DNA from: an uncultured Verrucomicrobiota bacterium
GTDB lineage: Bacteria; Verrucomicrobiota; Verrucomicrobiia; Verrucomicrobiales; Akkermansiaceae
Direction: 5' to 3'
Length of the DNA: 35,847 nt
Assembly: GCA_937867415.1 (NCBI GenBank)
Contig: CALMKO010000310.1
Location: 1 to 35,847, forward strand
Shown piece by piece: positions 18,761 to 27,057 of this stretch. The notes below the pieces were generated by a model, which saw nothing but the letters and a program-made list of their open reading frames with translations, was not told the DNA's origin and ran no database searches. The position numbers and the translations under genes are program-made. How positions within the stretch are numbered: position 1 is the stretch's first letter; each line of letters starts with the position of its first letter.

Positions 18761-19213
18761 ATGAGACTTGTCATCCAGCGCGTTCTTGAGGCCTCGGTGA
18801 CGGTTGAGAACGAGACACTCGCACGCATCGGCCGGGGCTTATTGATCCTGCTCGGTGTCGAGGAGGGAGACCGTCAAGAGGACGTCGCATGGCTTGCCCC
18901 GAAAGTCGCCAAACTGAGAATTTTCCCCGATGACGATGGAAAAATGAACCGATCTGTCATGGACAGCGCTGGCGAAGTCATCGTCGTGAGCCAGTTCACC
19001 CTCCATGCATCAACTCAAAAAGGCAATCGTCCGTCTTTTTTACGGGCCGCCGCGCCGGCGATTTCCGAGCCGCTGTATGAGTCATTTTGCCAAGCATTGG
19101 AGAAGGAATTAGGCCAAAACATTGGCCGCGGCGTGTTCGGAGCGGATATGAAGATCGCCCTCATCAATGACGGTCCGGTGACAATTTTGATCGATAGTCG
19201 TGCAAGAGAGTGA
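18761..19213 (+). CDS. dtd: D-aminoacyl-tRNA deacylase Dtd
   Basis: Removes D-amino acids (and glycine from tRNA-Ala) mischarged onto tRNA. The 150-residue length and start MRLVIQRVLEASVTV are typical. The two active-site signatures are SQFTLHA (around residues 78-84, catalytic Thr) and NDGPVTI near residues 137-143 (the cross-subunit Gly-Pro motif). The GNRPSF segment is also conserved. It is divergent from gap, with 170 bases between starts, and is followed by carA after 45 bases. Confidence 0.97.
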   Translation: MRLVIQRVLEASVTVENETLARIGRGLLILLGVEEGDRQEDVAWLAPKVAKLRIFPDDDGKMNRSVMDSAGEVIVVSQFTLHASTQKGNRPSFLRAAAPAISEPLYESFCQALEKELGQNIGRGVFGADMKIALINDGPVTILIDSRARE

Positions 19214-19221
19214 GCATTCGC

Positions 19222-19250
19222 TTGCATCGCCCGAATCGGCTGCCTAGTTT
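19222..19250 (+). promoter_or_regulatory. Probable carA promoter, leaderless geometry
   Basis: TTGCAT (19222-19227) and TAGTTT (19245-19250) are spaced by exactly 17 bases. The GTG start of carA begins only 8 bases after the -10-like box, and no Shine-Dalgarno sequence is present. As with recQ, this geometry suggests that transcription begins at or near the start codon. Confidence 0.42.
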
Positions 19251-19258
19251 GCGCCGCC

Positions 19259-20404
19259 GTGCCGATTAATGCCATTCTAGCCCTTGAAGATGGACGTTGC
19301 TTTGAAGGAACTGCCTTCGGAGCAACAGGAACCACCACCGGAGAAATTTGCTTCAACACCTCGATGACAGGTTACCAGGAGGTGATCACCGATCCATCCT
19401 ACCGCGGGCAGATCGTCTCCATGACCTATCCCCAAATCGGGAACTACGGGATCAACCCGGAGGACGCCGAATCCGCCTCGCCTCACATCCGCGGATTTGT
19501 CATCGGGGAGCTCTGCGAAGTCCCGTCGAACTGGCGGTCGACCCAGGCGCTTTCCGCCTACCTGAGTGAGCACCAGATTCTCGGCATTGAGGGCATCGAC
19601 ACCCGCGCCCTCACCAAGCACCTCCGCTCGCTCGGAGCCATGCGCGCCTGTCTGACCACCGAGCTCGATGCGGATGCAGCCGTGGCCGCGGCCAAGGCCT
19701 CGCCGTCCATGGAAGGCATGGACTACGTCAAGGAGGTCTCGACCGCGGAAGGCTACCACTGGACGGAGGAATCCCGTGAATGGAGATTGCCGAACGTGAT
19801 GACCCGGCAGGAGGGATATTTCATCGAGCTCCCGCCGGTCCGCCACCGGATTGTGGCCTATGATTTCGGCTTGAAATACAACATCCTCCGGCGCCTCCGG
19901 CAAGCGGGTTTCGAGGTGGAGGTGGTCAACTCACGCACCACCGCCGCCGAGGTCTTGGCCAAGAAGCCGGACGGAGTGTTTCTCTCGAACGGCCCGGGCG
20001 ACCCTGCGGCCCTCGGCTATGTGCACGAGGAAATCCGCGCCCTGATCGGCAAGCTCCCGATCTTCGGAATCTGCCTTGGAAATCAAATCCTCGCCCACGC
20101 CTTCGGTGGCAGCACCTTTAAGCTGAAGTTCGGCCATCGCGGCGGCAACCAACCCGTCAAGGACCTCCGCACCGGCCGGATATCCATCACCTCGCAGAAC
20201 CACGGCTTCGCAGTCGATCCAGCATCGCTTCCTCCCGAGGTGGAAGTCACCCACATCAACCTCAACGACCAAACGGTCGAGGGCATGCGCCACCGCGAAT
20301 TCCCCGTTTTCAGCGTGCAGTATCACCCCGAAGCCGCTCCCGGCCCGAATGACGCCTCCTACTTTTTCGAGGAGTTCGCAGCGTTAATCTCAGAATCTAA
20401 ATGA
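19259..20404 (+). CDS. carA: Carbamoyl-phosphate synthase small (glutaminase) subunit
   Basis: Hydrolyses glutamine and passes ammonia to CarB for carbamoyl phosphate, the precursor of arginine and pyrimidines. The start is a GTG at 19259 (MPINAILALEDG), which aligns with the usual N-terminus. The product has 381 residues. The N-terminal CPSase_sm_chain domain shows GEICFNTSMTGYQEVITDPSY. The C-terminal class-I glutamine amidotransferase domain has the nucleophile C272 in GICLGNQ and the catalytic His-Glu pair H356 and E358 in YHPEAAPGP. The ATGA overlap with purA (20401-20404) indicates translational coupling. carB is not in the window. Confidence 0.96.
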   Translation: MPINAILALEDGRCFEGTAFGATGTTTGEICFNTSMTGYQEVITDPSYRGQIVSMTYPQIGNYGINPEDAESASPHIRGFVIGELCEVPSNWRSTQALSAYLSEHQILGIEGIDTRALTKHLRSLGAMRACLTTELDADAAVAAAKASPSMEGMDYVKEVSTAEGYHWTEESREWRLPNVMTRQEGYFIELPPVRHRIVAYDFGLKYNILRRLRQAGFEVEVVNSRTTAAEVLAKKPDGVFLSNGPGDPAALGYVHEEIRALIGKLPIFGICLGNQILAHAFGGSTFKLKFGHRGGNQPVKDLRTGRISITSQNHGFAVDPASLPPEVEVTHINLNDQTVEGMRHREFPVFSVQYHPEAAPGPNDASYFFEEFAALISESK

Positions 20405-21672
20405 ATACCATTATTGTTGGCCTCCAATGGGGCGATGAAGGAAAGGGCAAGATCGTCGATTACCTCACGGAAAATGCCGATATCGTCGTTCGCGGCCAAG
20501 GCGGGAACAACGCGGGCCACACCGTGATTGCCAAGGGCGTCCGTTACATTCTCAACCTGCTTCCATCCGGCATCATCTGGGATGGCAAGGTGAACATCAT
20601 CGGCAACGGTGTGGTGGTGGACCCCTCTGGACTCGTCGCCGAGATCGAGCGCAACGAGGCCCTCGGCGTGTCCGTCACCCCCGGCAAGCTGTTGATTTCA
20701 GATCGGGCCCACGTGGTTTTCCCGTTTCACAAGGAGCTCGATGCAGCCCGCGAACTTGCCCTGGGCGATCAGAAAATCGGCACCACCAAGCGCGGAATCG
20801 GCCCGACTTATTCGGATAAGGTGAACCGCTGTGGCATCCGCATCGCGGATCTGCTGGACGAGGAATTCACCCGCGCCCAGGTGACGCGCCGGCTGGTCGA
20901 GGTGAATGAAATTCTCGGGAAATATGATCTCCCGCAGTTCACCGCGGACGAGGTTCTGAAAGATATCTACACCGCCTTCGCGCGGCTCAAGCCACATGTC
21001 ACCAACACCATTCCCGTGCTCCACGCGGCGTGGAAGGCGGGTAAGTCGATCCTTTTCGAGGGCGCACAAGGCACCCTGCTCGACATCGACTACGGCACCT
21101 ACCCCTTTGTCACGTCTTCGAACACCACCTCCGGCGGTTCCTGCACCGGGTCCGGCTTGCCACCGAATGCCATCGAGCGAGTGATCGGGGTTTGCAAGGC
21201 TTACACGACCCGTGTCGGATCGGGTCCCTTCCCGACGGTCGATGAAGGTCTGTCGGAATATCTGCACGGTCTCGGACGCGAGTTCGGCGTGGTCTCCGGC
21301 CGTCCGAGGGGCTGCGGTTGGCTGGATACCGTCCTGCTGCGCTTCGCCTGTATGGTCAACGGCGTCACCGGTCTGGCCGTCACGAATGTGGATGGACTCG
21401 ACAATTACGACAGTCTGCAAATCTGCACCGGCTACGACATTGACGGCACTGTCCACACGCTGCCGCCTGCGGATCGGAAGGCATGGGAGCGCGCCGTTCC
21501 CGTCTATGAGACGCTTCCCGGCTGGAAGTCGGACACCACCGCGTGCACGAGCTATGAGGATCTCCCGCCACAAGCCAAGGGCTACCTGAAGCGGCTTTCG
21601 GAGCTCTGCGATGCCCCGCTTGCGTTCGTCGGTGTGGGACCGGACCGGGTTCAGACTTTGGTGGTGTCATAG
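20401..21672 (+). CDS. purA: Adenylosuccinate synthetase PurA
   Basis: Joins IMP and aspartate using GTP to form adenylosuccinate, the first committed step to AMP. The 423 residues start with the GTP-binding loop QWGDEGKGK (about 9-17), followed by GNNAGHTV. GTTKRGIGPTYSDK, FEGAQGTLLDIDYGTYP and TSSNTTSGG are diagnostic. Length matches the family (E. coli 432). It overlaps carA by four bases (ATGA) and is followed by uppS after 42 bases, so the three genes are probably co-transcribed from the carA promoter. Confidence 0.98.
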   Translation: MNTIIVGLQWGDEGKGKIVDYLTENADIVVRGQGGNNAGHTVIAKGVRYILNLLPSGIIWDGKVNIIGNGVVVDPSGLVAEIERNEALGVSVTPGKLLISDRAHVVFPFHKELDAARELALGDQKIGTTKRGIGPTYSDKVNRCGIRIADLLDEEFTRAQVTRRLVEVNEILGKYDLPQFTADEVLKDIYTAFARLKPHVTNTIPVLHAAWKAGKSILFEGAQGTLLDIDYGTYPFVTSSNTTSGGSCTGSGLPPNAIERVIGVCKAYTTRVGSGPFPTVDEGLSEYLHGLGREFGVVSGRPRGCGWLDTVLLRFACMVNGVTGLAVTNVDGLDNYDSLQICTGYDIDGTVHTLPPADRKAWERAVPVYETLPGWKSDTTACTSYEDLPPQAKGYLKRLSELCDAPLAFVGVGPDRVQTLVVS

Positions 21673-21701
21673 GTCCTATAAGTCTCGTAGGTGCTGTAAA
21701 G
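21669..21701. repeat. Degenerate short repeat between purA and uppS
   Basis: The stretch contains two imperfect copies of a short unit, TAGGTCCTATAAG and TAGGTGCTGTAAAG, separated by a few bases. It starts at the purA stop codon and fills most of the gap before uppS. It looks like the remnant of a small intergenic repeat rather than a promoter. No function is apparent. Confidence 0.35.
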
Positions 21702-21714
21702 CTGACTCACCATC

Positions 21715-22425
21715 ATGCCTGATTATCCGGAAATCCCTCGCCACATTGCAATCATCATGGATGGCAACGGGCGCTGGGCCAAGGAGCGCGGCCTGCCGCG
21801 CTTGCAGGGGCACCGCGCCGGCGCGGAATCGGTTAGAGAAGTGATGGAGGCCTGCATCGAACTGGGCGTGGAGTATCTCACGCTCTACGCATTTTCCTCC
21901 GAGAATTGGAACCGCCCTGCGACCGAGGTCAGCGCGCTGATGAATCTGTTAGATCGATTTCTCGATGAGAAGGCCAAGGACCTGGATCGCCAGAACGTGC
22001 GTCTGCTGGCGATCGGGCAGTTAGACCGCTTGCCAGCGAAGACACGCGCGTTGATCGAGCGCATCCAGGCACGAACCGCCGGCCACACGGCCATGACCTT
22101 GGTTCTTGCGCTTTCCTACGGCAGCCGCGAGGAGATCGTGACGGCCGCCCGCACGCTTGCCAGTGATGCCGTTGCGGGAAAGATTTCCCCGAGCCAGATC
22201 GACAACGAAGTCTTCGCCTCCCGGCTGCAAACCGCGGGAATTCCGGATCCCGACCTGTTGGTAAGAACTTCCGGTGAAATGCGGATTTCCAATTTTCTTC
22301 TCTGGCAGATCAGCTACGCGGAAATCGTCATTGTCAAAAAATTCTGGCCCGACTTCCGGCAAGGTGACTTGTTCGAAGCCGTGACCGAATACAAGCGACG
22401 CCACCGACGCTTCGGCGCGCTTTAA
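21715..22425 (+). CDS. uppS: Isoprenyl transferase (undecaprenyl diphosphate synthase)
   Basis: cis-Prenyltransferase that extends farnesyl diphosphate to the C55 carrier lipid used for peptidoglycan and other envelope polymers. The 236 residues contain IAIIMDGNGRWA with the catalytic Mg-binding D16, RLQGHRAGAESVRE, LYAFSSENWNRP and, near the C-terminus, DLLVRTSGEMRISNFLLWQISYAE, which binds the diphosphate. The E-M-R spelling replaces the more usual E-Q/L-R. The stop (TAA, 22423-22425) overlaps that of the opposite hisH gene. Confidence 0.96.
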   Translation: MPDYPEIPRHIAIIMDGNGRWAKERGLPRLQGHRAGAESVREVMEACIELGVEYLTLYAFSSENWNRPATEVSALMNLLDRFLDEKAKDLDRQNVRLLAIGQLDRLPAKTRALIERIQARTAGHTAMTLVLALSYGSREEIVTAARTLASDAVAGKISPSQIDNEVFASRLQTAGIPDPDLLVRTSGEMRISNFLLWQISYAEIVIVKKFWPDFRQGDLFEAVTEYKRRHRRFGAL

Positions 22426-23051
22426 GGGGGGCTTGCTGCAAGGCCCAGGAAGTTCCGCATCAAGCGGAGCCCTGCTTCCTGGCTTTTTTCGGGGTGGAAT
22501 TGGCAGGCAAAGGTATTCCCTTGTTCTACCGCGCCGGCGAAAGTCTGCATGCCGTATGTCGTCTCCGCCACAACCACCGCGGGATCACCCGGCTCGGGGA
22601 AAAACGAATGGATGTAGTAAAAGTAAGGATCTGTCCCAAGTCCTTGCCAGAGTCGGGTGTCGCCGCCGGTGGCAGAAGCCGAATTCCATCCCATGTGCGG
22701 GATTTTCAATCCGGGTTCCTCTCGGAAACGGCGCACCACCCCCGGAAAAACTCCAAGGCCGGCGACGCCCGGAGCTTCTTCACTGGAATCAAAGAGGATT
22801 TGGTAACCCACACAGATGCCGAAGTAGGGACGGTCCCCAGCGATCCACTGCTTTAAGAAACCGGCCAGTCCGCGCTGTTCAAGTCTCGCCATGGTATCGC
22901 CGAACTCTCCCTGCCCGGGAAGAAGAAGATGGGTGACATCGACCGCCTGTTCCGGACTGGCGATGATGATGGGCTCCTCCCCCAGAGACCGGATGGCGTT
23001 GGCAACGCTGCGCAGGTTTCCGCCGCCGTAATCAATGATCCCGATTTTCAC
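22422..23051 (-). CDS. hisH: Imidazole glycerol phosphate synthase glutaminase subunit HisH
   Basis: Glutamine amidotransferase that feeds ammonia to HisF in histidine synthesis. The start is a GTG at 23051, overlapping the hisB stop as GTGA, and gives 209 residues beginning MKIGIIDYGGGNLRSV, exactly the family N-terminus. A longer upstream frame exists only as an antisense-like extension inside hisB. The nucleophile is C80 in GICVGYQ (usually GICLGMQ, a mild variant), with H186 and E188 in FHPEKSQ. hisF and hisA are not in the window. The 3' end carries the probable uppS terminator on the other strand. Confidence 0.95.
   Translation of the reverse strand: MKIGIIDYGGGNLRSVANAIRSLGEEPIIIASPEQAVDVTHLLLPGQGEFGDTMARLEQRGLAGFLKQWIAGDRPYFGICVGYQILFDSSEEAPGVAGLGVFPGVVRRFREEPGLKIPHMGWNSASATGGDTRLWQGLGTDPYFYYIHSFFPEPGDPAVVVAETTYGMQTFAGAVEQGNTFACQFHPEKSQEAGLRLMRNFLGLAASPP
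22445..22489 (+). terminator. Probable uppS terminator inside the hisH coding region
   Basis: On the plus strand CCAGGAAG (22445-22452) pairs perfectly with CTTCCTGG (22475-22482). The inner part forms a second stem, TCCGC (22454-22458) with GCGGA (22464-22468). A run of six Ts follows (22484-22489). It lies 20 bases after the uppS stop, a usual intrinsic terminator distance, but wholly inside the 3' end of the oppositely transcribed hisH. Confidence 0.7.
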
Positions 23052-23641
23052 AACGCGTCCTTGGTGCTGGGAATCCCTTTGACTCTTGCATCCCGCTCGC
23101 AGGCGTCCCGCAGGGCACGCGCCAAACCTTTGAAAACAGCCTCTGCGATGTGGTGACCGTCCCGGCCATAGAGAAGTTCGACGTGGATATTCGCACGGAG
23201 ATTTGACGCGACCGCCCGACAAAACTCCTCGACCAGGGTGAAGGGCATGTTGGGCGCGGAAGGCGTCCCGGCGGGTGCCCTGAATTCAAGATGAGGACGA
23301 TTGCTCAGATCCACGACGACCCGGACCAGGGTCTCATCCATCGGGAGGTAGGCACAGCCATAACGGCGGATCCCCTCCTTGGTTCCGAGCGCTTCTCGCA
23401 GGCAATCACCGATGACGATGCCGGTGTCTTCGACGGTGTGGTGATAATCGACGTCGATGTCACCGACGGTTTTTACCTTGAGATCGAAGAGGCCGTGTTT
23501 GGAAAAAAGCGTGAGCATGTGATCGAAAAACGGAATTCCGGTTTCGATGTGGGAGACTCCTGATCCATCGATGTCGATGGCGAGATCGATCGAAGTTTCA
23601 GCCGTTTTTCGGATGCGTGTGGCGCTGCGGGAATTGGACAT
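23048..23641 (-). CDS. hisB: Imidazoleglycerol-phosphate dehydratase HisB
   Basis: Dehydrates imidazole glycerol phosphate in histidine synthesis. The 197-residue monofunctional form lacks the N-terminal phosphatase domain of the E. coli enzyme. Metal-binding histidine motifs are FFDHML, YHHTVEDTG and RDGHHIAEAVFK; the last is the counterpart of the usual N-x-HHxxE. It runs directly into hisH by a four-base overlap, so the two are translated from one mRNA. Upstream, after 18 bases, lies a PTPDL-like exported protein gene. Confidence 0.97.
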   Translation of the reverse strand: MSNSRSATRIRKTAETSIDLAIDIDGSGVSHIETGIPFFDHMLTLFSKHGLFDLKVKTVGDIDVDYHHTVEDTGIVIGDCLREALGTKEGIRRYGCAYLPMDETLVRVVVDLSNRPHLEFRAPAGTPSAPNMPFTLVEEFCRAVASNLRANIHVELLYGRDGHHIAEAVFKGLARALRDACERDARVKGIPSTKDAL

Positions 23642-23659
23642 GAATAAGAATCCGGTCGG

Positions 23660-24715
23660 TTATTTGATTTTTTTAGCGGCCTCTTCAAGAGGTGCGAGAT
23701 AACGCTCAGGGACCATGGCGGTCTTGGCCGCAGCCATGGCAGCGGCGATCGCGGCGGAGTCCCCGCCGCCATTGACAGCGTTCCACGCGTCGCGGAAGGC
23801 CTTGCCCCCTTCCACCCCGAGAGTCGTCTTCACCGCGTTGATGCGGGTCAATTCCAGCTCGCCATTGCGGATGGCGTCTTCCATCGAGGCCTTGTGATAG
23901 GGAGTGGTGGACAGCCAAATCTGTTTGGCTTCCTTTTCGGCTTTGTAATTCGCCTCGATGCGCTCTTCTTCCTCGCGGATCGCATTCACGGTATTGTTAC
24001 GGTCATCCACGGCCATCTGAGTGAGGCCGGAATTGCGTTGCTTGATCAAGACATCCAAGTTGGCAAGGCCCAGCCGGATCTCCCCCAGATGGCGTTGAAT
24101 GGCCTGCCGAATCGTTTCGAGCAGCGCGCCGCGCGGGATGGATGTCGAGTAGTCCCGGTCGAACTCGGAAAACAGCCGGAGCGCGGCGAGAACCTGATTA
24201 TCCGCAAGCAAGCGGCGGATCTGTGCTTCTTTGATCCGAGCGTCCAAGTCATACCCATTGGCCTGATACTCGGCGGCGCTGAGCATTTTCCCGTTGAACT
24301 TGATTCCGCCGCTGGCGATCTGACTCGATTCCGCAGTCAAGGTCTCGAGCATGGCCTTGGCATCCTTGGCCTTCGAGCTTTGGGGGAAATCTTGGGTGAA
24401 CTTCTTTACCGAAGCAATGAGCCGGCTGTAATCGTCGCTCCCTAACAAATCGGGCACGGGAAGAAATTTCTGAATGGATTCGAAGGCTTTGAGGTCGTGC
24501 TGCGCGCGTTGGATTTTCACCACGTCGGATTTCAGGACCTTGCGTTCATCTTTGATGGATTTGGAGAACTGGACTTCGAGCACATACGAGTCTGCGGTCT
24601 CGCTTAGGATCGTCCCTTCCAGAGAGCTGCCGTCTTTTAGGACGAAGGTATCCGCCAGCGCTGGCAGAGAAAGGAACAGGAAAACGAGAGGGCTGAGGAA
24701 GGGCTTTAGTTTCAT
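23660..24715 (-). CDS. Exported protein, PTPDL-like, unknown function
   Basis: I chose the ATG at 24715 (MKLKPFLSPLVFLFLSLPALA), a textbook signal peptide with cleavage after ALA (about residue 21). The alternative is a TTG at 24757, which overlaps the upstream stop as TTGA but adds an odd leader. The mature protein (about 330 residues) begins DTFVLKDGSSLEGTILSE, an SH3-like strand set common in proteins of this phylum. FLPVPDLLGSDDY follows, resembling the motif that names the Verrucomicrobiota PTPDL family. The rest is mostly helical, with an acidic/basic coiled segment (EEEERIEANYKAEKEAK). Function is unknown; it is probably periplasmic. Confidence 0.78.
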   Translation of the reverse strand: MKLKPFLSPLVFLFLSLPALADTFVLKDGSSLEGTILSETADSYVLEVQFSKSIKDERKVLKSDVVKIQRAQHDLKAFESIQKFLPVPDLLGSDDYSRLIASVKKFTQDFPQSSKAKDAKAMLETLTAESSQIASGGIKFNGKMLSAAEYQANGYDLDARIKEAQIRRLLADNQVLAALRLFSEFDRDYSTSIPRGALLETIRQAIQRHLGEIRLGLANLDVLIKQRNSGLTQMAVDDRNNTVNAIREEEERIEANYKAEKEAKQIWLSTTPYHKASMEDAIRNGELELTRINAVKTTLGVEGGKAFRDAWNAVNGGGDSAAIAAAMAAAKTAMVPERYLAPLEEAAKKIK

Positions 24716-24753
24716 AAAAATCTCTGGACTGGATCGGCTGGAAGGAGGCTTGA

Positions 24754-26934
24754 TCAATTAATCGCGGTCGGCAAGAGCGCTTCTCGCAAAGCAGCTGGAC
24801 TGGTGACCATTTGTTTCCGGCCAGTCGGGTCGAGCACGAGCACGGAACCGGCAGGCACGTCATCTGCAGGCTTGGCGACCACGCGCTGGATCATCCGCAG
24901 CGGCAGCATTTCCACCGACTTCTTCAGGTCTGCGGGAAGATCCCGGCCGATGACCACTTTTACGGGGAATTCCCGCGCGAGAGTCGCCTGCAAAAGGTCG
25001 GTGTGGAGAATCGGCCGGTCCATGGCATAGACCGGTAAGGGGATGGCCAAGGCGCTGAAACTCTGAACCAGCGGCCGTCCGCGGGCCGCCAGGCGACTCT
25101 CGGCGAATGAAATCAATCCGGCGGTGGAGTCATCAAAAAGCATGACCAGGTCGGTAACGGGCAAGTCGATGATCCGCGCGTCGTCCGGGCATTCTTTGAG
25201 AAATTCTGAGCCGGTGAAAAGCTCAGCAGCCACGGTAGCGAGATCATCAGACCACAGGAGCCATTTCTCGTCCGAGGTGATCACGGAAACATCGAGCGCC
25301 GCCTGCAGAGCAAGCCCGTAAAGAAACGCCCGTCCCTCGCCCAGGGATTGAGGGGCTGGCTTGGAAAAGTTCCGGAGCTTCGCCCCGTCGCTAAAGACTT
25401 CGCGTGACTTCGCCAGCAAGGCGATCGCCTTTTCCTTGAAGCGCTCGTCACCCGTGACCCCAAATGCAGCGGCATAGGCCGAGACCATTCGGAAACTCGC
25501 ACCGGCGTGCGAGGCGTCGTCCCTCATCACCTCGCCATGGCGGGCATTCCGCACCTTGAGTAACTTTTTCCGGCTGGTCTCAAAACGGGTCGAAAACTCC
25601 TCCGGCGGCAGGGAAAACTCTTTGGCAAGTTCGGGTATTGATTTGCCGATGCCAATGCTGTTCGCCCGGAAGAACTCACGCCGTGGATCCACCTCCGAGG
25701 GAAGATTGCCGAGCCCTTTCATGCCGGTTGCCTTGATCCACCATGCGGCCTCTTCCGCGGGCAGTTCCTTTTCAATCTCCTCCACCGTCCAAAGCCAGCG
25801 GGAAATGTCGACTTCCGGCACCAGCCCCACGGCAAACAGGCCCTCGGTCGTGGTGAAGGATTTTTCGGCATAGGAGATGCTGGCCAGCGCCTTGTCCAGA
25901 GCACGCAGATCGCCGGTAGCGCGGTAGGCATGGATCAGCGCCACCACCGCGCGGGTCTGTGAGACGCAGTCGGTTGAGAAGCCTGGCAAGGCCCATGAGT
26001 TTCCGCGACGGGATGAGAACACCCCGCCCTCGATGGGGTCGAACATGGGGCTTGGCAACAAGTCGATCAGCAGTTCCCGGGTGGTCTCCATGCAGCGCGT
26101 GCGGACCTCATCCGATAAACCGGGATGCACCGCCGCAGTGGAGAGAAGATCGAGCGCACCGGCCGGAAACAATCCGCCGGCCTCATCGAAGTTCCGCGAA
26201 TAAGTGTCATACAGTGAGCACATCTGACGAATACAACGTAGCAAATCCGCAGCGGGCTGCTGGCTCATCACCGTCGCATTCTTGCGCTGTCCGATCCGCA
26301 TCCGGCGGTTGATGTTGTCCTTGCCGCTGTTGGTCAGCACGTAGCCTGAATCATCCGTCCACATGCGGTTGACCATGGAGTGGGATTGGTTGAAAAGTTC
26401 GGAAACGGAGTTGGAGTTGGAGGCGGCCACCGGAATCCACGCCACCGGATTTCCTTCCGGGGTGATCCAGATGAACAAGGGAAGTTGGAGTGGTCGCTTG
26501 ATTTCCGCACAAAGATCCGCCGTGAGCAGCCCGAGCTCTCGCGAGGCATCCCCATCGACAAGAACAGGCACGTAGCTGTCGTTGATGGAGGAAACCAGAT
26601 CCGAGTCACCGTCCAGAGCGGAGAGCACGGATTGGAACCCTGGTTGCTGCGGCAGAGCCACCACACAAAAAAGCAAGCGGTTCGCCGCCTTGGCCCTCTC
26701 GAATGTTGTCTGGGTCCACTGCTGCCAGTGAATGGGCGAGGCGGCTTGGCTCCGGTAAACTGCGCCGGGAAGCGAGACCAGATCATTTTTCAGAAGCTCA
26801 GGCGCCACCTCGGCACGGGCTCCGGGCGGCGCTGCGCTCTGCCCTTCATTTTTGCGGCAGCCGCCCGATCCCAGCATCAAAAGGCACACAAGGGTGCAGG
26901 TGGCTACTCTCGCTGAGATCATTTGTGAGTTCAT
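24754..26934 (-). CDS. Thioredoxin-fold (DUF255/YyaL-like) lipoprotein without CxxC
   Basis: I chose the ATG at 26934 (MNSQMISARVATC), after which a lipoprotein signal ends LGSGGC (cysteine about residue 26). The longer frame back to 27084 would put a poor leader in front and overlap the parA start region. The mature protein (about 700 residues) starts with a segment SPIHWQQWTQTTFERAKAANRLL, the counterpart of the N-terminal N-P-x-x-W-x-x-W of the DUF255/YyaL (spermatogenesis-associated protein 20) family. The following strand should carry CHWC, but here it reads VVALPQQPGFQSV, so the redox motif is absent. The C-terminal part resembles the alpha/alpha barrel of this family (ALAFGVTGDERF-type helices). 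It probably acts in the periplasm. The gene is divergent from parA and upstream of the PTPDL-like gene. Confidence 0.72.
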   Translation of the reverse strand: MNSQMISARVATCTLVCLLMLGSGGCRKNEGQSAAPPGARAEVAPELLKNDLVSLPGAVYRSQAASPIHWQQWTQTTFERAKAANRLLFCVVALPQQPGFQSVLSALDGDSDLVSSINDSYVPVLVDGDASRELGLLTADLCAEIKRPLQLPLFIWITPEGNPVAWIPVAASNSNSVSELFNQSHSMVNRMWTDDSGYVLTNSGKDNINRRMRIGQRKNATVMSQQPAADLLRCIRQMCSLYDTYSRNFDEAGGLFPAGALDLLSTAAVHPGLSDEVRTRCMETTRELLIDLLPSPMFDPIEGGVFSSRRGNSWALPGFSTDCVSQTRAVVALIHAYRATGDLRALDKALASISYAEKSFTTTEGLFAVGLVPEVDISRWLWTVEEIEKELPAEEAAWWIKATGMKGLGNLPSEVDPRREFFRANSIGIGKSIPELAKEFSLPPEEFSTRFETSRKKLLKVRNARHGEVMRDDASHAGASFRMVSAYAAAFGVTGDERFKEKAIALLAKSREVFSDGAKLRNFSKPAPQSLGEGRAFLYGLALQAALDVSVITSDEKWLLWSDDLATVAAELFTGSEFLKECPDDARIIDLPVTDLVMLFDDSTAGLISFAESRLAARGRPLVQSFSALAIPLPVYAMDRPILHTDLLQATLAREFPVKVVIGRDLPADLKKSVEMLPLRMIQRVVAKPADDVPAGSVLVLDPTGRKQMVTSPAALREALLPTAIN

Positions 26935-27057
26935 AATTAAAGGGGTAAGGTAACCAAAAATCAGTCGTCGAAATACCCTCGGCAGCCGCATCTTGAAGAA
27001 AAGACTTCCGATGTGGCAAGCCGAAGCTAACGTCTCCCCACAATTCCCTAGCTCAGC

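Noticed and set aside
23052-23222. Upstream extension of hisH to 23222
   Set aside because: The extra 57 residues read through hisB in another frame and are basic and low in sense. The GTG at 23051 aligns with the family start and gives a GTGA overlap.
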